Shown here: one piece after another, positions 1 through 7,826 of the stretch | Layout: each line of letters begins with the position of its first letter | Position numbering within the stretch: position 1 is the stretch's first letter | Assembly (NCBI RefSeq): GCF_964253035.1 | Contig: NZ_CAXUQL020000001.1 | Location: 186,001-250,000 of the forward strand | DNA: 64,000 bases | Direction: 5' to 3' | Source: Pseudorhodoferax sp032153935 | Lineage (GTDB): Bacteria; Pseudomonadota; Gammaproteobacteria; Burkholderiales; Burkholderiaceae_C | Notes under the pieces: model-generated | The model's input: the letters and a program-made list of their open reading frames with translations, nothing else | What the model was told of the DNA's origin: nothing | The model's database searches: none | Position numbers and translations under genes: made by a program

Positions 1-968
1 CCTTCCATGAGTTCATGGCGCCCGTGGTCCGCGCCTTCGCCGGCCGGCCGCCCGAGCAGCGCCAGCTGGTGGATGCACGCCTGCCCATGCGCGTGAACTC
101 CGAACGCGGCCGCACCGAGTACCTGCTGGTCGGCCTGGTGCCGGGCGACCAGGGCCTGGCCGCCTACCCCATGGGCAAGGGCTCGGGCTCGGTCACCACC
201 TTCAGCGGCGCCGACGGCTTCATCACCATAGCCCAGCACACCGAGATCCTCGACGCGGGTGCGCCGGTGCAGGTGCAGTTGCTCGGCCAGGGCCTGCAGG
301 CCGCCGACCTGATCCTGGTCGGCAGCCACTGCGTGGGCCTGGACTGGCTGGCCGGCGCCCTGGTGCGCCAGGGCCTGCGCATCAAGAGCATGAGCGTGGG
401 CAGCACCGGCGGCCTGATGGCCGCCAAACGTGGCGAATGCGACCTGGGCGGCATCCACCTGATGGACCCGGACACGGGCGTCTACAACACCCACCTGCTG
501 ACGCCCGCGCTGGAGCTGGTGCCGGGCTACGGCCGCATGCAGGGCATCGTCTACCGGCACGGCGACGCGCGCTTCGCGGGCTTGGATGCGGCCACGGCCA
601 TCGCCGCGGCGCGCAGCGAGGCCGGCTGCGTGATGGTCAACCGCAACGCCGGCAGCGGCACGCGCATCCTGATCGACCGGCTGCTCGGCGGCGCGCAGCC
701 GGCCGGCTACGGCGTGCAGACCAAGTCGCACAACGCCGTGGCGGTGGCCGTGGCGCAGGGCCGCGCCGACTGGGGCCTGGCCATCGACACGGTGGCGCGG
801 CAGTACGGGCTGGGCTTCATCCCGGTGCAGGAGGAGCGCTACGACTTCGTGCTGCCCAGGGACCGGCTGGAACGCGCGCCGGTGCAGGCCTTCCTCGCGC
901 TGCTGCGCTCGGACGCGGCACGCGCTGCGCTGCGCGGGCTGGGCTTTCGCGTCGACCCCGGCGGCTGA
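1..968 (+). CDS. MoeA-type molybdopterin biosynthesis protein fused to a PBP-like domain, 5' partial
   Basis: The frame is open to the left window edge (in-frame codons read FHEFMAPVV before the first internal ATG at 15), so the N-terminal part of the gene is missing. The first ~90 visible residues resemble the C-terminal domain of MoeA (molybdenum insertion into molybdopterin). From about residue 95 a periplasmic-binding-like fold begins (ADLILVGSHCVGLDWLAG), with the ligand-loop signature NAGSGTR and a final HNAVAVAVAQGRADWGLAID block. This is the known MoeA plus LysR-substrate/PBP-like fusion class. The PBP half probably binds molybdate, tungstate or a related ligand and may gate metal insertion; that role is inference. 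The next genes are a tungstate binding protein and a ModE-like regulator whose C-terminal domain is visibly related. Confidence 0.85.
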   Translation, partial: FHEFMAPVVRAFAGRPPEQRQLVDARLPMRVNSERGRTEYLLVGLVPGDQGLAAYPMGKGSGSVTTFSGADGFITIAQHTEILDAGAPVQVQLLGQGLQAADLILVGSHCVGLDWLAGALVRQGLRIKSMSVGSTGGLMAAKRGECDLGGIHLMDPDTGVYNTHLLTPALELVPGYGRMQGIVYRHGDARFAGLDAATAIAAARSEAGCVMVNRNAGSGTRILIDRLLGGAQPAGYGVQTKSHNAVAVAVAQGRADWGLAIDTVARQYGLGFIPVQEERYDFVLPRDRLERAPVQAFLALLRSDAARAALRGLGFRVDPGG

Positions 969-1061
969 CACGGCGGCGCTTATGCAGTGCCGTTCATATC
1001 GCGCAGAGGAAGGCGGGCCACCAGAATCGGCCCTCCTCTTCCCTTCCAAGGCACCGCCCCG

Positions 1062-1880
1062 ATGCTGCTGCGCAAACGCTTCCTGCTCCTCGCCCTGCCC
1101 GCCGCCCTGCTCGCCTGTGCCGCACAGGCGCAGGACAAATTCATCGTGCTGGCCTCGACCACCTCGACCGAGCAGTCCGGCCTGTTCAAGCACCTGCTGC
1201 CGCAGTTCACGCAGGCCAGCGGCACCGCGGTGCGCGTGGTGGCTGTCGGCACCGGCCAGGCGCTGGACATGGCGCGCCGCGGCGACGCCGATGCGCTGTT
1301 CGTGCACGACCAGCCGGCCGAGGAGAAGTTCGTGGCCGAGGGCTTCGGCCTGGAGCGCCGCGCCGTCATGTACAACGACTTCGTGCTGATCGGCCCCAAG
1401 GCCGACCCGGCCGGCACGCGCGGCAACAACATCGCCGCCGCGCTCAAGCGGCTGGCCGACACGGGCGCGGGCTTCGTCTCGCGCGGCGACAAGAGCGGCA
1501 CCCATTCGGCCGAGCTGCGCCAGTGGAAGCTGGCCGGCGTCGACCTGGCCGCCGCCAAGCCCGCCGGCTACAAGGAATGCGGCTGCGGCATGGGGCCGGC
1601 GCTGAACATCGCGGCCTCCACCGGCGCCTACGTGCTGGCCGACCGCGGCACCTGGCTCAACTTCAAGAACCGGGCCGACCTGGGCATCCTGGTCGAAGGC
1701 GACCAGCAGCTGTTCAACCAGTACGGCGTGATCGTGGTGAACCCCGCCAAGCACCCGCATGTGAAGAAGGACCTGGCGCAGGGCTTCGCCGACTGGGTGG
1801 TCTCTGCCCCGGGCCAGGCCGCCATCGCCTCCTACACCATCGGCGGCGAGCAGCTGTTCTTCCCGAACGCCGGCAGATGA
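1062..1880 (+). CDS. tupA: TupA-like tungstate ABC transporter substrate-binding protein
   Basis: A 272-residue periplasmic binding protein that should capture tungstate (or molybdate) for the TupBC transporter. It starts with a typical Sec signal (LLRKRFLLLALPAALL, cleavage near AQAQ). The mature N-terminus carries STTSTEQSGL, the oxyanion-binding Thr/Ser motif of TupA-type proteins, and a second loop RGDKSGTH follows around residue 145. The open frame extends upstream to 987, but the ATG at 1062 gives a proper signal peptide and has AAGG upstream. The matching permease/ATPase is not adjacent: a fused TupB-TupC gene lies about 12 kb away beyond the formate dehydrogenase operon. The 93-bp gap upstream has a small GGGCC/GGCCC stem but no recognisable riboswitch. 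Confidence 0.88.
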   Translation: MLLRKRFLLLALPAALLACAAQAQDKFIVLASTTSTEQSGLFKHLLPQFTQASGTAVRVVAVGTGQALDMARRGDADALFVHDQPAEEKFVAEGFGLERRAVMYNDFVLIGPKADPAGTRGNNIAAALKRLADTGAGFVSRGDKSGTHSAELRQWKLAGVDLAAAKPAGYKECGCGMGPALNIAASTGAYVLADRGTWLNFKNRADLGILVEGDQQLFNQYGVIVVNPAKHPHVKKDLAQGFADWVVSAPGQAAIASYTIGGEQLFFPNAGR

Positions 1881-1927
1881 GGCCGGGCGGCCGTGGGACA
1901 CTGCGGCCCCCCTCGCCTGCTTCGCCC

Positions 1928-3046
1928 ATGCATTCCTCCCGCCGCGGCATCCACCTGCGCTACACCTTCGAGACCGCCGAGAGCCACGGCCAGCAGCGCG
2001 CCGAGATCGAGAACCCCCTGTTCGACCTGCTCTCGGCCCTGCAGGCCGAGGGCTCCATCAGCGCCGCCGCGCGCGCGCAGAACAGCTCCTACCGGCACGC
2101 CTGGGGCGCGCTCAAGCACTGGGAGGAGGTGCTGGGCGCGCCGCTGGTGCTGTGGGGCCAGGGCCGCCACGCGCGGCTGACGCCGTTCGCACAACGCCTG
2201 CTGTGGGCCGAGCGCCAGGCCCGCGTGCGCATGACGCCGCATGTGGAGGCGCTGCGCGCCGAACTGGCGCGCGTGTTTGCGCTGGCCGACGACGCCGCGC
2301 TGCAGGTGCTGGAGATCTTCGCCAGCCATGACCTGGGCCTGCCGCAGCTGCAGGCCCTGGCCGAGGAACACGACGGCCTGCACATCGGCCTGCGCTTCGC
2401 CGGCAGCCAGGAGGCGCTGCGCGCGCTGAACGAGGGCCGCTGCCGCGTCGCCGGCTTCCATGTGGCGCAGAAGGCGGCACCCGACAGCGTGATGGCGCGC
2501 GCGCTGCGCCCGCTGCTGCAGCCCGGCGAGCACAAGCTGATCGGCAGCCACTGGCGGCGCCAGGGCTGGATCTGGCGCTTAGGCGAAGAGCGGCCCGAGG
2601 ACATCGCTGCGCTGCGCAGCGGCCGCTGGCGCTTCGTCGCGCGCCAGCCCGCCTCAGGCACCCGGCTGCTGACAGACCATCTGCTGGCCCAGGGGGCCGT
2701 GGCCCCGGAAGACGTGCCGGGCTACACCACGCACATGGAAGACACGCACGTGGCCGTGGCCGCGGCGATTGCCAGCGGCGCGGCCGACGTGGGCATCGGC
2801 ATCGAGGCGGCGGCCGCCGAGGCGGGCCTGTCGTTCGCGCCGCTGGTCGACGAGAACTACTACCTGCTGTGCCACAAGCAGGACCTGGAGACGCCGCCGC
2901 TGCGCGCCCTGCGCGCGCGCCTGGCCTCGCCGGCCTGGGCCGAGGCGCTGGCCCGGCTGCCGGGCTACGGCGTGCAGCAGCCGGGCGAGGTGCTGGCGCT
3001 CACCCGGGCACTGCCCTGGTGGCGCTACGCGCGGCCGAAGGCCTGA
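1928..3046 (+). CDS. ModE-type winged-helix regulator with PBP-like ligand domain
   Basis: A 372-residue one-component regulator. Residues ~15-90 form a ModE/LysR-like winged helix (GSISAAARAQNSSYRHAWGAL, then a LTPFA wing). The remainder is a periplasmic-binding-like domain with the ligand loop PASGTRLL and an end block HVAVAAAIASGAADVGIGIE. That block is visibly homologous to the end of the MoeA fusion at 1-968. The family is known as molybdate/tungstate-linked regulators beside formate dehydrogenase and Mo transport genes, and control of this locus is the likely role. The ATG at 1928 starts the HTH domain properly; the much longer open frame upstream is the shadow of tupA. It ends 3 bp from the convergent mobA stop. 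Confidence 0.85.
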   Translation: MHSSRRGIHLRYTFETAESHGQQRAEIENPLFDLLSALQAEGSISAAARAQNSSYRHAWGALKHWEEVLGAPLVLWGQGRHARLTPFAQRLLWAERQARVRMTPHVEALRAELARVFALADDAALQVLEIFASHDLGLPQLQALAEEHDGLHIGLRFAGSQEALRALNEGRCRVAGFHVAQKAAPDSVMARALRPLLQPGEHKLIGSHWRRQGWIWRLGEERPEDIAALRSGRWRFVARQPASGTRLLTDHLLAQGAVAPEDVPGYTTHMEDTHVAVAAAIASGAADVGIGIEAAAAEAGLSFAPLVDENYYLLCHKQDLETPPLRALRARLASPAWAEALARLPGYGVQQPGEVLALTRALPWWRYARPKA

Positions 3047-3049
3047 GCC

Positions 3050-3649
3050 TCAGCGCTGCAGCTGCTGCAGTTCCTGCGGCGTGTTGGCGTTGAAGAAGGC
3101 GGCCGCGTCGTCGAAGGGCAGCTCGATCTTGCGGTGCTGGCTGGCCCACAGGCCGAACTTGCGTTCGCCCGTGTGCAGGAAGGCCACGAGGCTCTCGACC
3201 AGTTCGGTGCGCAGCAGGCAGAACACGGGCTGCGCACGCAGCCGACCGTCCTCCAGCGTGGCCGCCATGGCGATCTCGGCGTCCTGCGCCACAGCGGCCG
3301 TGGCCAGGCGTGCGACCAGGTCGGTCGGGAAGTCCGGCGTGTCGCAGGGCACCGTGACCAGCCAGGGCGTCTCGGCGTGCTCCAGCCCCGTCAGCAGGCC
3401 GGCCAGCGGGCCGGCGTAGCCCTCCACCGAATCGGGCCAGACCGGCACGCCCATGGCCTCGTAGGCCGACAGGTTGCGGTTGGCACTGACCATGCTCGTC
3501 CCCACCTGCGGCTGCAGGCGCAGCAGCGCATGCAAGGCCAGCGGCATGCCGCAGTGGTTCTGCAGGCCCTTGTCGACGCCGCCCATGCGGCTGCCGCGGC
3601 CGCCGGCCAGCACCAGGCCGGTGATGTCTTCGCGCGCGATGGTGTTCAT
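3050..3649 (-). CDS. mobA: Molybdenum cofactor guanylyltransferase MobA
   Basis: A 199-residue cytoplasmic nucleotidyltransferase that adds GMP to molybdopterin to give the bis-MGD cofactor required by the formate dehydrogenase encoded next door. The N-terminal loop LVLAGGRGSRMGGVDKG is the nucleotide-binding signature of MobA, and VPCDTPDFP supplies the metal-binding Asp. Length is normal for the family. The start ATG overlaps the stop of the upstream chaperone gene by 4 bp (ATGA), so the two are translationally coupled. It is the last gene of the leftward operon DUF3305-DUF3306-polyferredoxin-TorD-mobA. Confidence 0.93.
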   Translation of the reverse strand: MNTIAREDITGLVLAGGRGSRMGGVDKGLQNHCGMPLALHALLRLQPQVGTSMVSANRNLSAYEAMGVPVWPDSVEGYAGPLAGLLTGLEHAETPWLVTVPCDTPDFPTDLVARLATAAVAQDAEIAMAATLEDGRLRAQPVFCLLRTELVESLVAFLHTGERKFGLWASQHRKIELPFDDAAAFFNANTPQELQQLQR

Positions 3650-4251
3650 GTTTCGATGAGGTCGAAGGCCTGCGTCTCGACCTGGACGAAGGCCAGGGTC
3701 ATGGCGGCGATGGCACGCCACAGCCGGGCCGCGGGCTGGGCCTCGACCGCCTGGGACAGCGGCTCGATCCAGGGCTGCACGTGGGCGCGGAAGAAGTCGC
3801 GCTGCTGCGCCAGGTTGTCCGCCGCCATGCCCTCGCCCGCGATCAGGTAGCGCATGACCTCCAGCACATAGGACACATGGTCCTCGGTCTCGAACTGCGC
3901 GGCATCGCGCGTGAGACCCAGGGCCGCGAGGTCCTCGCGCAAACGGGCCAGCGGCTTCTCGTTGACGAAGCCCGCGAGGAAGAACGAGGCATAGGGAAAG
4001 ACCTCGGGCTTGCCCACGCCCTGGAACAGCGCGGCGAACTCGTCCTGCGCGGACGCCGGCGTGGCGGTGCGCATCTGCGCCACCAGATCCTGCCAGGGCG
4101 CTTCCAGGAAGCTGCCGGGCTCGGGCGCCTCGGTCACGGCCAGCTGGAACTGCGCGAGCAAGGCGGCGTCGGGCGGCGCCAGCCACAGGCGCGCCAGCAG
4201 GCCATAGAGCTCGGCGCGCGCGATTTCTTCGCTGAAGGTCTCGGTGCTCAC
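3646..4251 (-). CDS. TorD/DmsD-family molybdoenzyme chaperone
   Basis: A 201-residue, Cys-poor, mainly helical protein of the TorD/redox-enzyme maturation family. It has the typical EEIARAELYGLLARLW start and a central EFAALFQGVGKPEVFPYAS stretch (family core [FY]xxLF...P.ES-like). Such proteins bind the Tat signal or apo-form of a molybdoenzyme before export; here the client should be the Tat-dependent formate dehydrogenase catalytic subunit. The start is a GTG at 4251 that overlaps the polyferredoxin stop by 4 bp (GTGA). The downstream mobA overlaps its stop by 4 bp as well. Both couplings suggest that cofactor completion and chaperone supply are co-translated. Confidence 0.86.
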   Translation of the reverse strand: MSTETFSEEIARAELYGLLARLWLAPPDAALLAQFQLAVTEAPEPGSFLEAPWQDLVAQMRTATPASAQDEFAALFQGVGKPEVFPYASFFLAGFVNEKPLARLREDLAALGLTRDAAQFETEDHVSYVLEVMRYLIAGEGMAADNLAQQRDFFRAHVQPWIEPLSQAVEAQPAARLWRAIAAMTLAFVQVETQAFDLIET

Positions 4252-6413
4252 AGGTCGGTGATCCGCAGTTCTTGGGGGTTGGAGTACATGTCGACGACGC
4301 GGCAGTCGCTGCACATCTTGAGCCGTTCGGCCGCGGCGCCCTGGAAGGCGGCGTGGCCGGCCAGCTTGGTCAGCATGGTCTCGATGGCGCGCAGTGTGCC
4401 GAAGGGCTTGGCACAGCGCACGCAATGGAAGGGCTGGGCCTCGTGCAGCACCCGGGCCTGGGCCCGCGCACGGCCACCGTCGGCCAGCAGCAGACGCGGT
4501 TCGAGCCGGATCGCGTCCTCCGGGCAGGTGGTCTCGCACAGGCCGCATTGCACGCAGCTCTTCTCGGTGAAGCGCAGCTGCGGCCGGTCCGGGTTGTCGG
4601 ACAGGGCCTGCGAGGGGCAGGCACCCACGCAGGCCAGGCACAGCGTGCATTTGGCCGCATTGACCTGCAGGCTGCCGTACAGCGCCCCGGGTGCGGGCAG
4701 TGCGATGGCCTCGGGCACGGCCTCTTGGCTCTGCGCCAGCAGATGGGCCAGCGCCAGCTCGAGCGTGTTGCGCTTGTCGGCCTGGACCACGAAGCTGGCG
4801 GCCTGGGCCACGCCCTGGGCCGGCGGCACGCGCAGGGCCGCGTCGAGCGCGGCGGTGTCGCCTGCCGGGATCAGCCGGAAATGGGTGCCGGCATAGCCCA
4901 GACCGTGCACGATGGCCTGGGCCTGCGCCATCTGCGCGGCCAGCGCCTCGAGGTACTGCGGCGCCTCGCTGCTGCCGGTCAGCACCCAGACCTGGCTGGC
5001 GCCCTGCGCCAGCGCGGCCAGCCACACGTCCAGCCCCACGCTGGCGCTGTGCCACACGGCCAGCGGCAGCACGCGGGCCGGCACGCCATGGGCCCGGCCC
5101 GTGCTGGCCGCGCGGCCCAGGGCCTCGATGGCCGCCGTGCCCTCCTCCTGGCTGTGCAGCAGCAGCGCCGCATCGCGGCCGCCGGCTGCGGCATAGGTGC
5201 GCAGCAGCGTGCGCACGCGCTTGCCCAGGTCGGCCGGCGTGGGGTAGGCGAAGCTCAGCGCGCCGCTGGGGCAGACCGTGCCGCAGGCGCCGCAGCCTAC
5301 GCACAGGTGCGGCTCCACCACGATGCCCGCCGTCGGGTGGCCCACGCTGCCGCGTCCGCGCGCCGCCGTCTTGCCCTTGAGCGAGGCGTCGGAACGGATG
5401 GCCTGGGCCGAGCACACGTCGATGCAGGCCGAGCAGCCGACCTGCTGGTTGCGCGTGTGGGCGCACAGCCGCTGCTCGTAGCGGAAGAAGCGGGGCTTGT
5501 CGAACTCGCCGACCAGCCCACGCAGCTGCAGCACGGCCTGCGTGAGCGCTGCGTCCGGCGGCACATGGACGTAGCCCTGCGGCGGCTGGTGCATGGTCAG
5601 CGCAGGCACCTCGCCGAGGTCCAGCACGAGGTCGAAACGCGCCTCCTCGCTGCGCGGGCTGCGCTCGAAATCGATCGCACCGGCGGCCTGGCAGGCGGCC
5701 ACGCAGTCGCGGTGCGCCGTGCAGCGCGCGAGGTCGACCTGGTAGCTGAAATCGATCGCGCCTTCGGGGCAGGCCGCGATGCAGGCATTGCAGCGCGTGC
5801 ACAAGTCGAGGTCGATCGGGTTGCCGCTCTCCCAGCCGGCCTCGAAGGTGCCCAGCCAGCCCGAAAGGCGCGTGAGCCGGCCGCGCAGCACGACCTGGTC
5901 GTGCCGCTGCGCCAGCGCACCGCCGTCGACCAGCAGCGTGAGCTCGAGCGCATCGCCGAGCAGCGCCGCCGCGGCCTCGGCACGTTCGGCCGGCCCGACC
6001 ACCAGGCAGCGGCCGGCCGAGCGGTAGCCCACCGTCGCGACCGGTTCGGGCGGTGGCAGCTGGGCGGCGGCGATCAGCGCTGCCAGCTTGGGCGTGGCAG
6101 CAGCGCCATCGCGCGACCAGCCGCCCGTCTCGCGCAGGTTGACGAAGCGGATCGGCCGTTCGGCCATCGGCGGCGCGCCTTCGGTCTGTTCGGCCAGTTC
6201 CATGAACAAACGGCTTTCCTGGGTGCAGCCGACCAGCAGTTCCTCGCCCGAGCGGGCGGCGCGCTGGAACGCCGGCGCCTCGCGCCGGCACAGCACGGAG
6301 TGGACGTCGGCCAGGCCCTCAGCACTGGCCCCCGGCGTTGCCGCCAGCGCCCGGCTCAGGGCCGGGCGGTCCAGGGTCATGGAGCGATTGCAGTCGCAGA
6401 TCAGGGTCTTCAT
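4248..6413 (-). CDS. Polyferredoxin-like 4Fe-4S protein of the formate dehydrogenase cluster
   Basis: A 721-residue soluble protein with no signal peptide or membrane segment and many Cys clusters. In order: N-terminal CDCNRSM; CTRCNACIAACP near residue 208; a degenerate CTAHRDCVAACQ; CSACIDVC; CVGCGACGTVCP near 380; CTLCLACVGACP and CVQCGLCETTCP near 590-630; and C-terminal CVRCAKPFG with CSDCR. It therefore probably carries at least four [4Fe-4S] clusters and passes electrons. Related proteins recur beside DUF3305/DUF3306 and formate dehydrogenase genes in Burkholderiales, but I know of no firm function; a role in maturation or electron delivery is inference. It overlaps the DUF3306 gene by 95 bp and the chaperone gene by 4 bp. 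Confidence 0.88.
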   Translation of the reverse strand: MKTLICDCNRSMTLDRPALSRALAATPGASAEGLADVHSVLCRREAPAFQRAARSGEELLVGCTQESRLFMELAEQTEGAPPMAERPIRFVNLRETGGWSRDGAAATPKLAALIAAAQLPPPEPVATVGYRSAGRCLVVGPAERAEAAAALLGDALELTLLVDGGALAQRHDQVVLRGRLTRLSGWLGTFEAGWESGNPIDLDLCTRCNACIAACPEGAIDFSYQVDLARCTAHRDCVAACQAAGAIDFERSPRSEEARFDLVLDLGEVPALTMHQPPQGYVHVPPDAALTQAVLQLRGLVGEFDKPRFFRYEQRLCAHTRNQQVGCSACIDVCSAQAIRSDASLKGKTAARGRGSVGHPTAGIVVEPHLCVGCGACGTVCPSGALSFAYPTPADLGKRVRTLLRTYAAAGGRDAALLLHSQEEGTAAIEALGRAASTGRAHGVPARVLPLAVWHSASVGLDVWLAALAQGASQVWVLTGSSEAPQYLEALAAQMAQAQAIVHGLGYAGTHFRLIPAGDTAALDAALRVPPAQGVAQAASFVVQADKRNTLELALAHLLAQSQEAVPEAIALPAPGALYGSLQVNAAKCTLCLACVGACPSQALSDNPDRPQLRFTEKSCVQCGLCETTCPEDAIRLEPRLLLADGGRARAQARVLHEAQPFHCVRCAKPFGTLRAIETMLTKLAGHAAFQGAAAERLKMCSDCRVVDMYSNPQELRITDL

Positions 6414-6891
6414 CGTGGGGCTCCATCGCGGCCGCAGGTGGGAGCTGCGGGCCGGCTGCCGGCGGACCCGTCCGTGCGGGCTCCGTCTCGGTCTCGGGGG
6501 CGGTCAGGCCAAGCCAGGCCGCCTGCGCCATCTGCCGCAGCATGGCTGCGGGCAGGGGGTCGGGGGTGTTGTAGTCGTCGATGTAGGTGTCCAGCCCGTC
6601 CATCACATTGAAGTGCGGATCGCTGAACAGCTTCCGGAGCGCGGCGTTGCGCACCTCGCCGCTGACCTCGGGCGCGACGAAGCGCGAGAAGTCGGAGTCG
6701 CTGGTCAGCTGCGTCACATCGTCCAGCGTGGGCAGCGGCGGCGCGGCGGGCTCGGGGGCGGGCGCATCGGCAGGCGCCACAACGGGCGCGGGCGCAGCCA
6801 CGGGCGCTGGCACCTCCGGCACCACCCCCCCCTGGCGCGCCTGCACCTTGCGCTGCGACCAGCGCGCGAGAAAGCCGCTGTCCTGGGCCAT
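6319..6891 (-). CDS. DUF3306 protein of the formate dehydrogenase cluster
   Basis: A 190-residue protein. Residues ~1-20 (GFLARWSQRKVQARQG) and ~60-130 (LTSDSDFSRFVAPEVSGEVRNAALRKLFSDPHFNVMDGLDTYIDDY) match the DUF3306 pattern. A Pro/Ala linker lies between them, and the C-terminal tail is low-complexity and Pro/Gly-rich. Function is unknown; the family is almost always found with formate dehydrogenase and DUF3305. The C-terminal 31 codons overlap the polyferredoxin start on the same strand in another frame. The polyferredoxin start looks conserved, so the overlap appears real unless there is a sequencing frameshift. Start ATG at 6891, 3 bp after the DUF3305 stop. Confidence 0.82.
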   Translation of the reverse strand: MAQDSGFLARWSQRKVQARQGGVVPEVPAPVAAPAPVVAPADAPAPEPAAPPLPTLDDVTQLTSDSDFSRFVAPEVSGEVRNAALRKLFSDPHFNVMDGLDTYIDDYNTPDPLPAAMLRQMAQAAWLGLTAPETETEPARTGPPAAGPQLPPAAAMEPHDEDPDLRLQSLHDPGPPGPEPGAGGNAGGQC

Positions 6892-6894
6892 GGC

Positions 6895-7386
6895 TCAGCG
6901 CCGCTCTTGCGGCGCCACGAAGGACGCCGGGCGCTTGCGCCGCTTGGGCTCGGGCCGGTAGTGTTCGTCGACGTAGTCCTGCAGCGCGGCGCGCACGCCC
7001 TCGTCCAGCGGGCAGTTGTCCACGCGCTCCTGCGCGTCGAGCCAGCGGCCGGCCTCGTTGTACGACAGGGTCACGATCTCGGGCCAGGCCCGCGACGGGT
7101 CGGCATGGTCGGTGCGCCACATCACGAACCAGACCGGCGCGCCGGAACTCAGGTTGAGGTAGTAGCCCTCGGCCTCGTCGCGGTGCAGGGTGACCGGCAG
7201 ATCGGGGAACAGCCACTGTGCGCAGCGGCCATCGTCGCGCAGCAAGCGCGGTGCGCTGCCGAAGCCGCCGTCGTCGGCGACGACCTCGGCGATGCTGAAG
7301 CGCCACTCCTCCCAGCGGCTGGGTTGCCGCAGGCGGTCGATGCGCACCGCAACGCGCATGCAGGGAGGAAGCTCGTTCGAGAACAC
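6895..7386 (-). CDS. DUF3305 protein, first gene of the leftward operon
   Basis: A 163-residue soluble protein of the DUF3305 type: MRVAVRIDRLRQPSRWEEWRF near the start, then LHRDEAEGYYLNLSSGAPVWFVMWR and LSYNEAGRWLDAQERVDNCPL. The basic C-terminus ends in PEPKRRKRPASF. Function is unknown; its companions are DUF3306 and formate dehydrogenase genes. Two starts are possible: GTG at 7386 with GGAG ten bases upstream, chosen here, or ATG at 7359, which begins exactly at the conserved MRVAV but has only pyrimidines upstream. The open frame to 7638 crosses the divergent promoter region and is not credible as coding. Confidence 0.8.
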   Translation of the reverse strand: MFSNELPPCMRVAVRIDRLRQPSRWEEWRFSIAEVVADDGGFGSAPRLLRDDGRCAQWLFPDLPVTLHRDEAEGYYLNLSSGAPVWFVMWRTDHADPSRAWPEIVTLSYNEAGRWLDAQERVDNCPLDEGVRAALQDYVDEHYRPEPKRRKRPASFVAPQERR

Positions 7387-7582
7387 CGTGGGGACACTCC
7401 GCGGCGCCGTGGCACCGGTTGGCGGCCTGTCCAGCACGGCCGATGCGCGGCAGTGTAGTGCGCACCCCCCTGTCGCCACAGATGGGGGCAATCCCCAGCA
7501 TGCGGGAATGGCGCTGCGGCTTATGCTTTGTCGGTAATATGTGTCGCTGTGCCGGCGATCGCGCCGGAAAGAGGTTAGCCAG

Positions 7583-7807
7583 ATGTCCCAGCCAAACCCT
7601 TCGCGCGATACGCGCCAGCCCGCCCTGTCCCGCCGCACCGTGTTCGCCGGTGCCGGCGTCGTGGGCGCCGCAGCCGCGGCCGCCGCCGTGCTCCCTGGCG
7701 CGGTGCGCAGCCCCGCCCCTGCCGTCGCAGCGGCGCCGCAGCCGACCGGCTCCGGCTACCAGCTCACGGAACATGTGAAGCGCTACTACCAGACCGCACG
7801 CGTCTGA
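7583..7807 (+). CDS. Small Tat-signal protein of the formate dehydrogenase region
   Basis: A 74-residue protein with a twin-arginine motif (LSRRTVFAGAG), a long Ala-rich hydrophobic segment, and a short conserved tail ending in YQLTEHVKRYYQTARV. It matches the known family of tiny 'formate dehydrogenase region TAT target' proteins placed immediately before the catalytic subunit. Exact function is unknown; it may assist Tat export or sit as a small accessory of the complex (inference). The ATG at 7583 has GAGG about 10 bases upstream. The longer in-frame start at 7541 would bury the signal and is rejected. It is the first gene of the rightward fdh operon, 19 bp before fdhA. Confidence 0.85.
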   Translation: MSQPNPSRDTRQPALSRRTVFAGAGVVGAAAAAAAVLPGAVRSPAPAVAAAPQPTGSGYQLTEHVKRYYQTARV

Positions 7808-7826
7808 GCCGCACGAGGAGCCTGCC

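Noticed and set aside
969..1061. Possible molybdenum/tungsten cofactor riboswitch in the tupA leader
   Set aside because: The gap is only 93 nt with one 5-bp stem; the known riboswitch is longer and more complex.
437..1927. Long open frame running from inside the MoeA fusion into the ModE-like gene
   Set aside because: The first ~490 codons are an out-of-frame Arg/Pro-rich shadow of the MoeA and tupA genes; the real gene begins at the ATG at 1928.
4272..6611. 779-codon plus-strand open frame opposite the polyferredoxin gene
   Set aside because: Shadow of the Cys-cluster gene on the other strand; no recognisable motif and no ribosome site.
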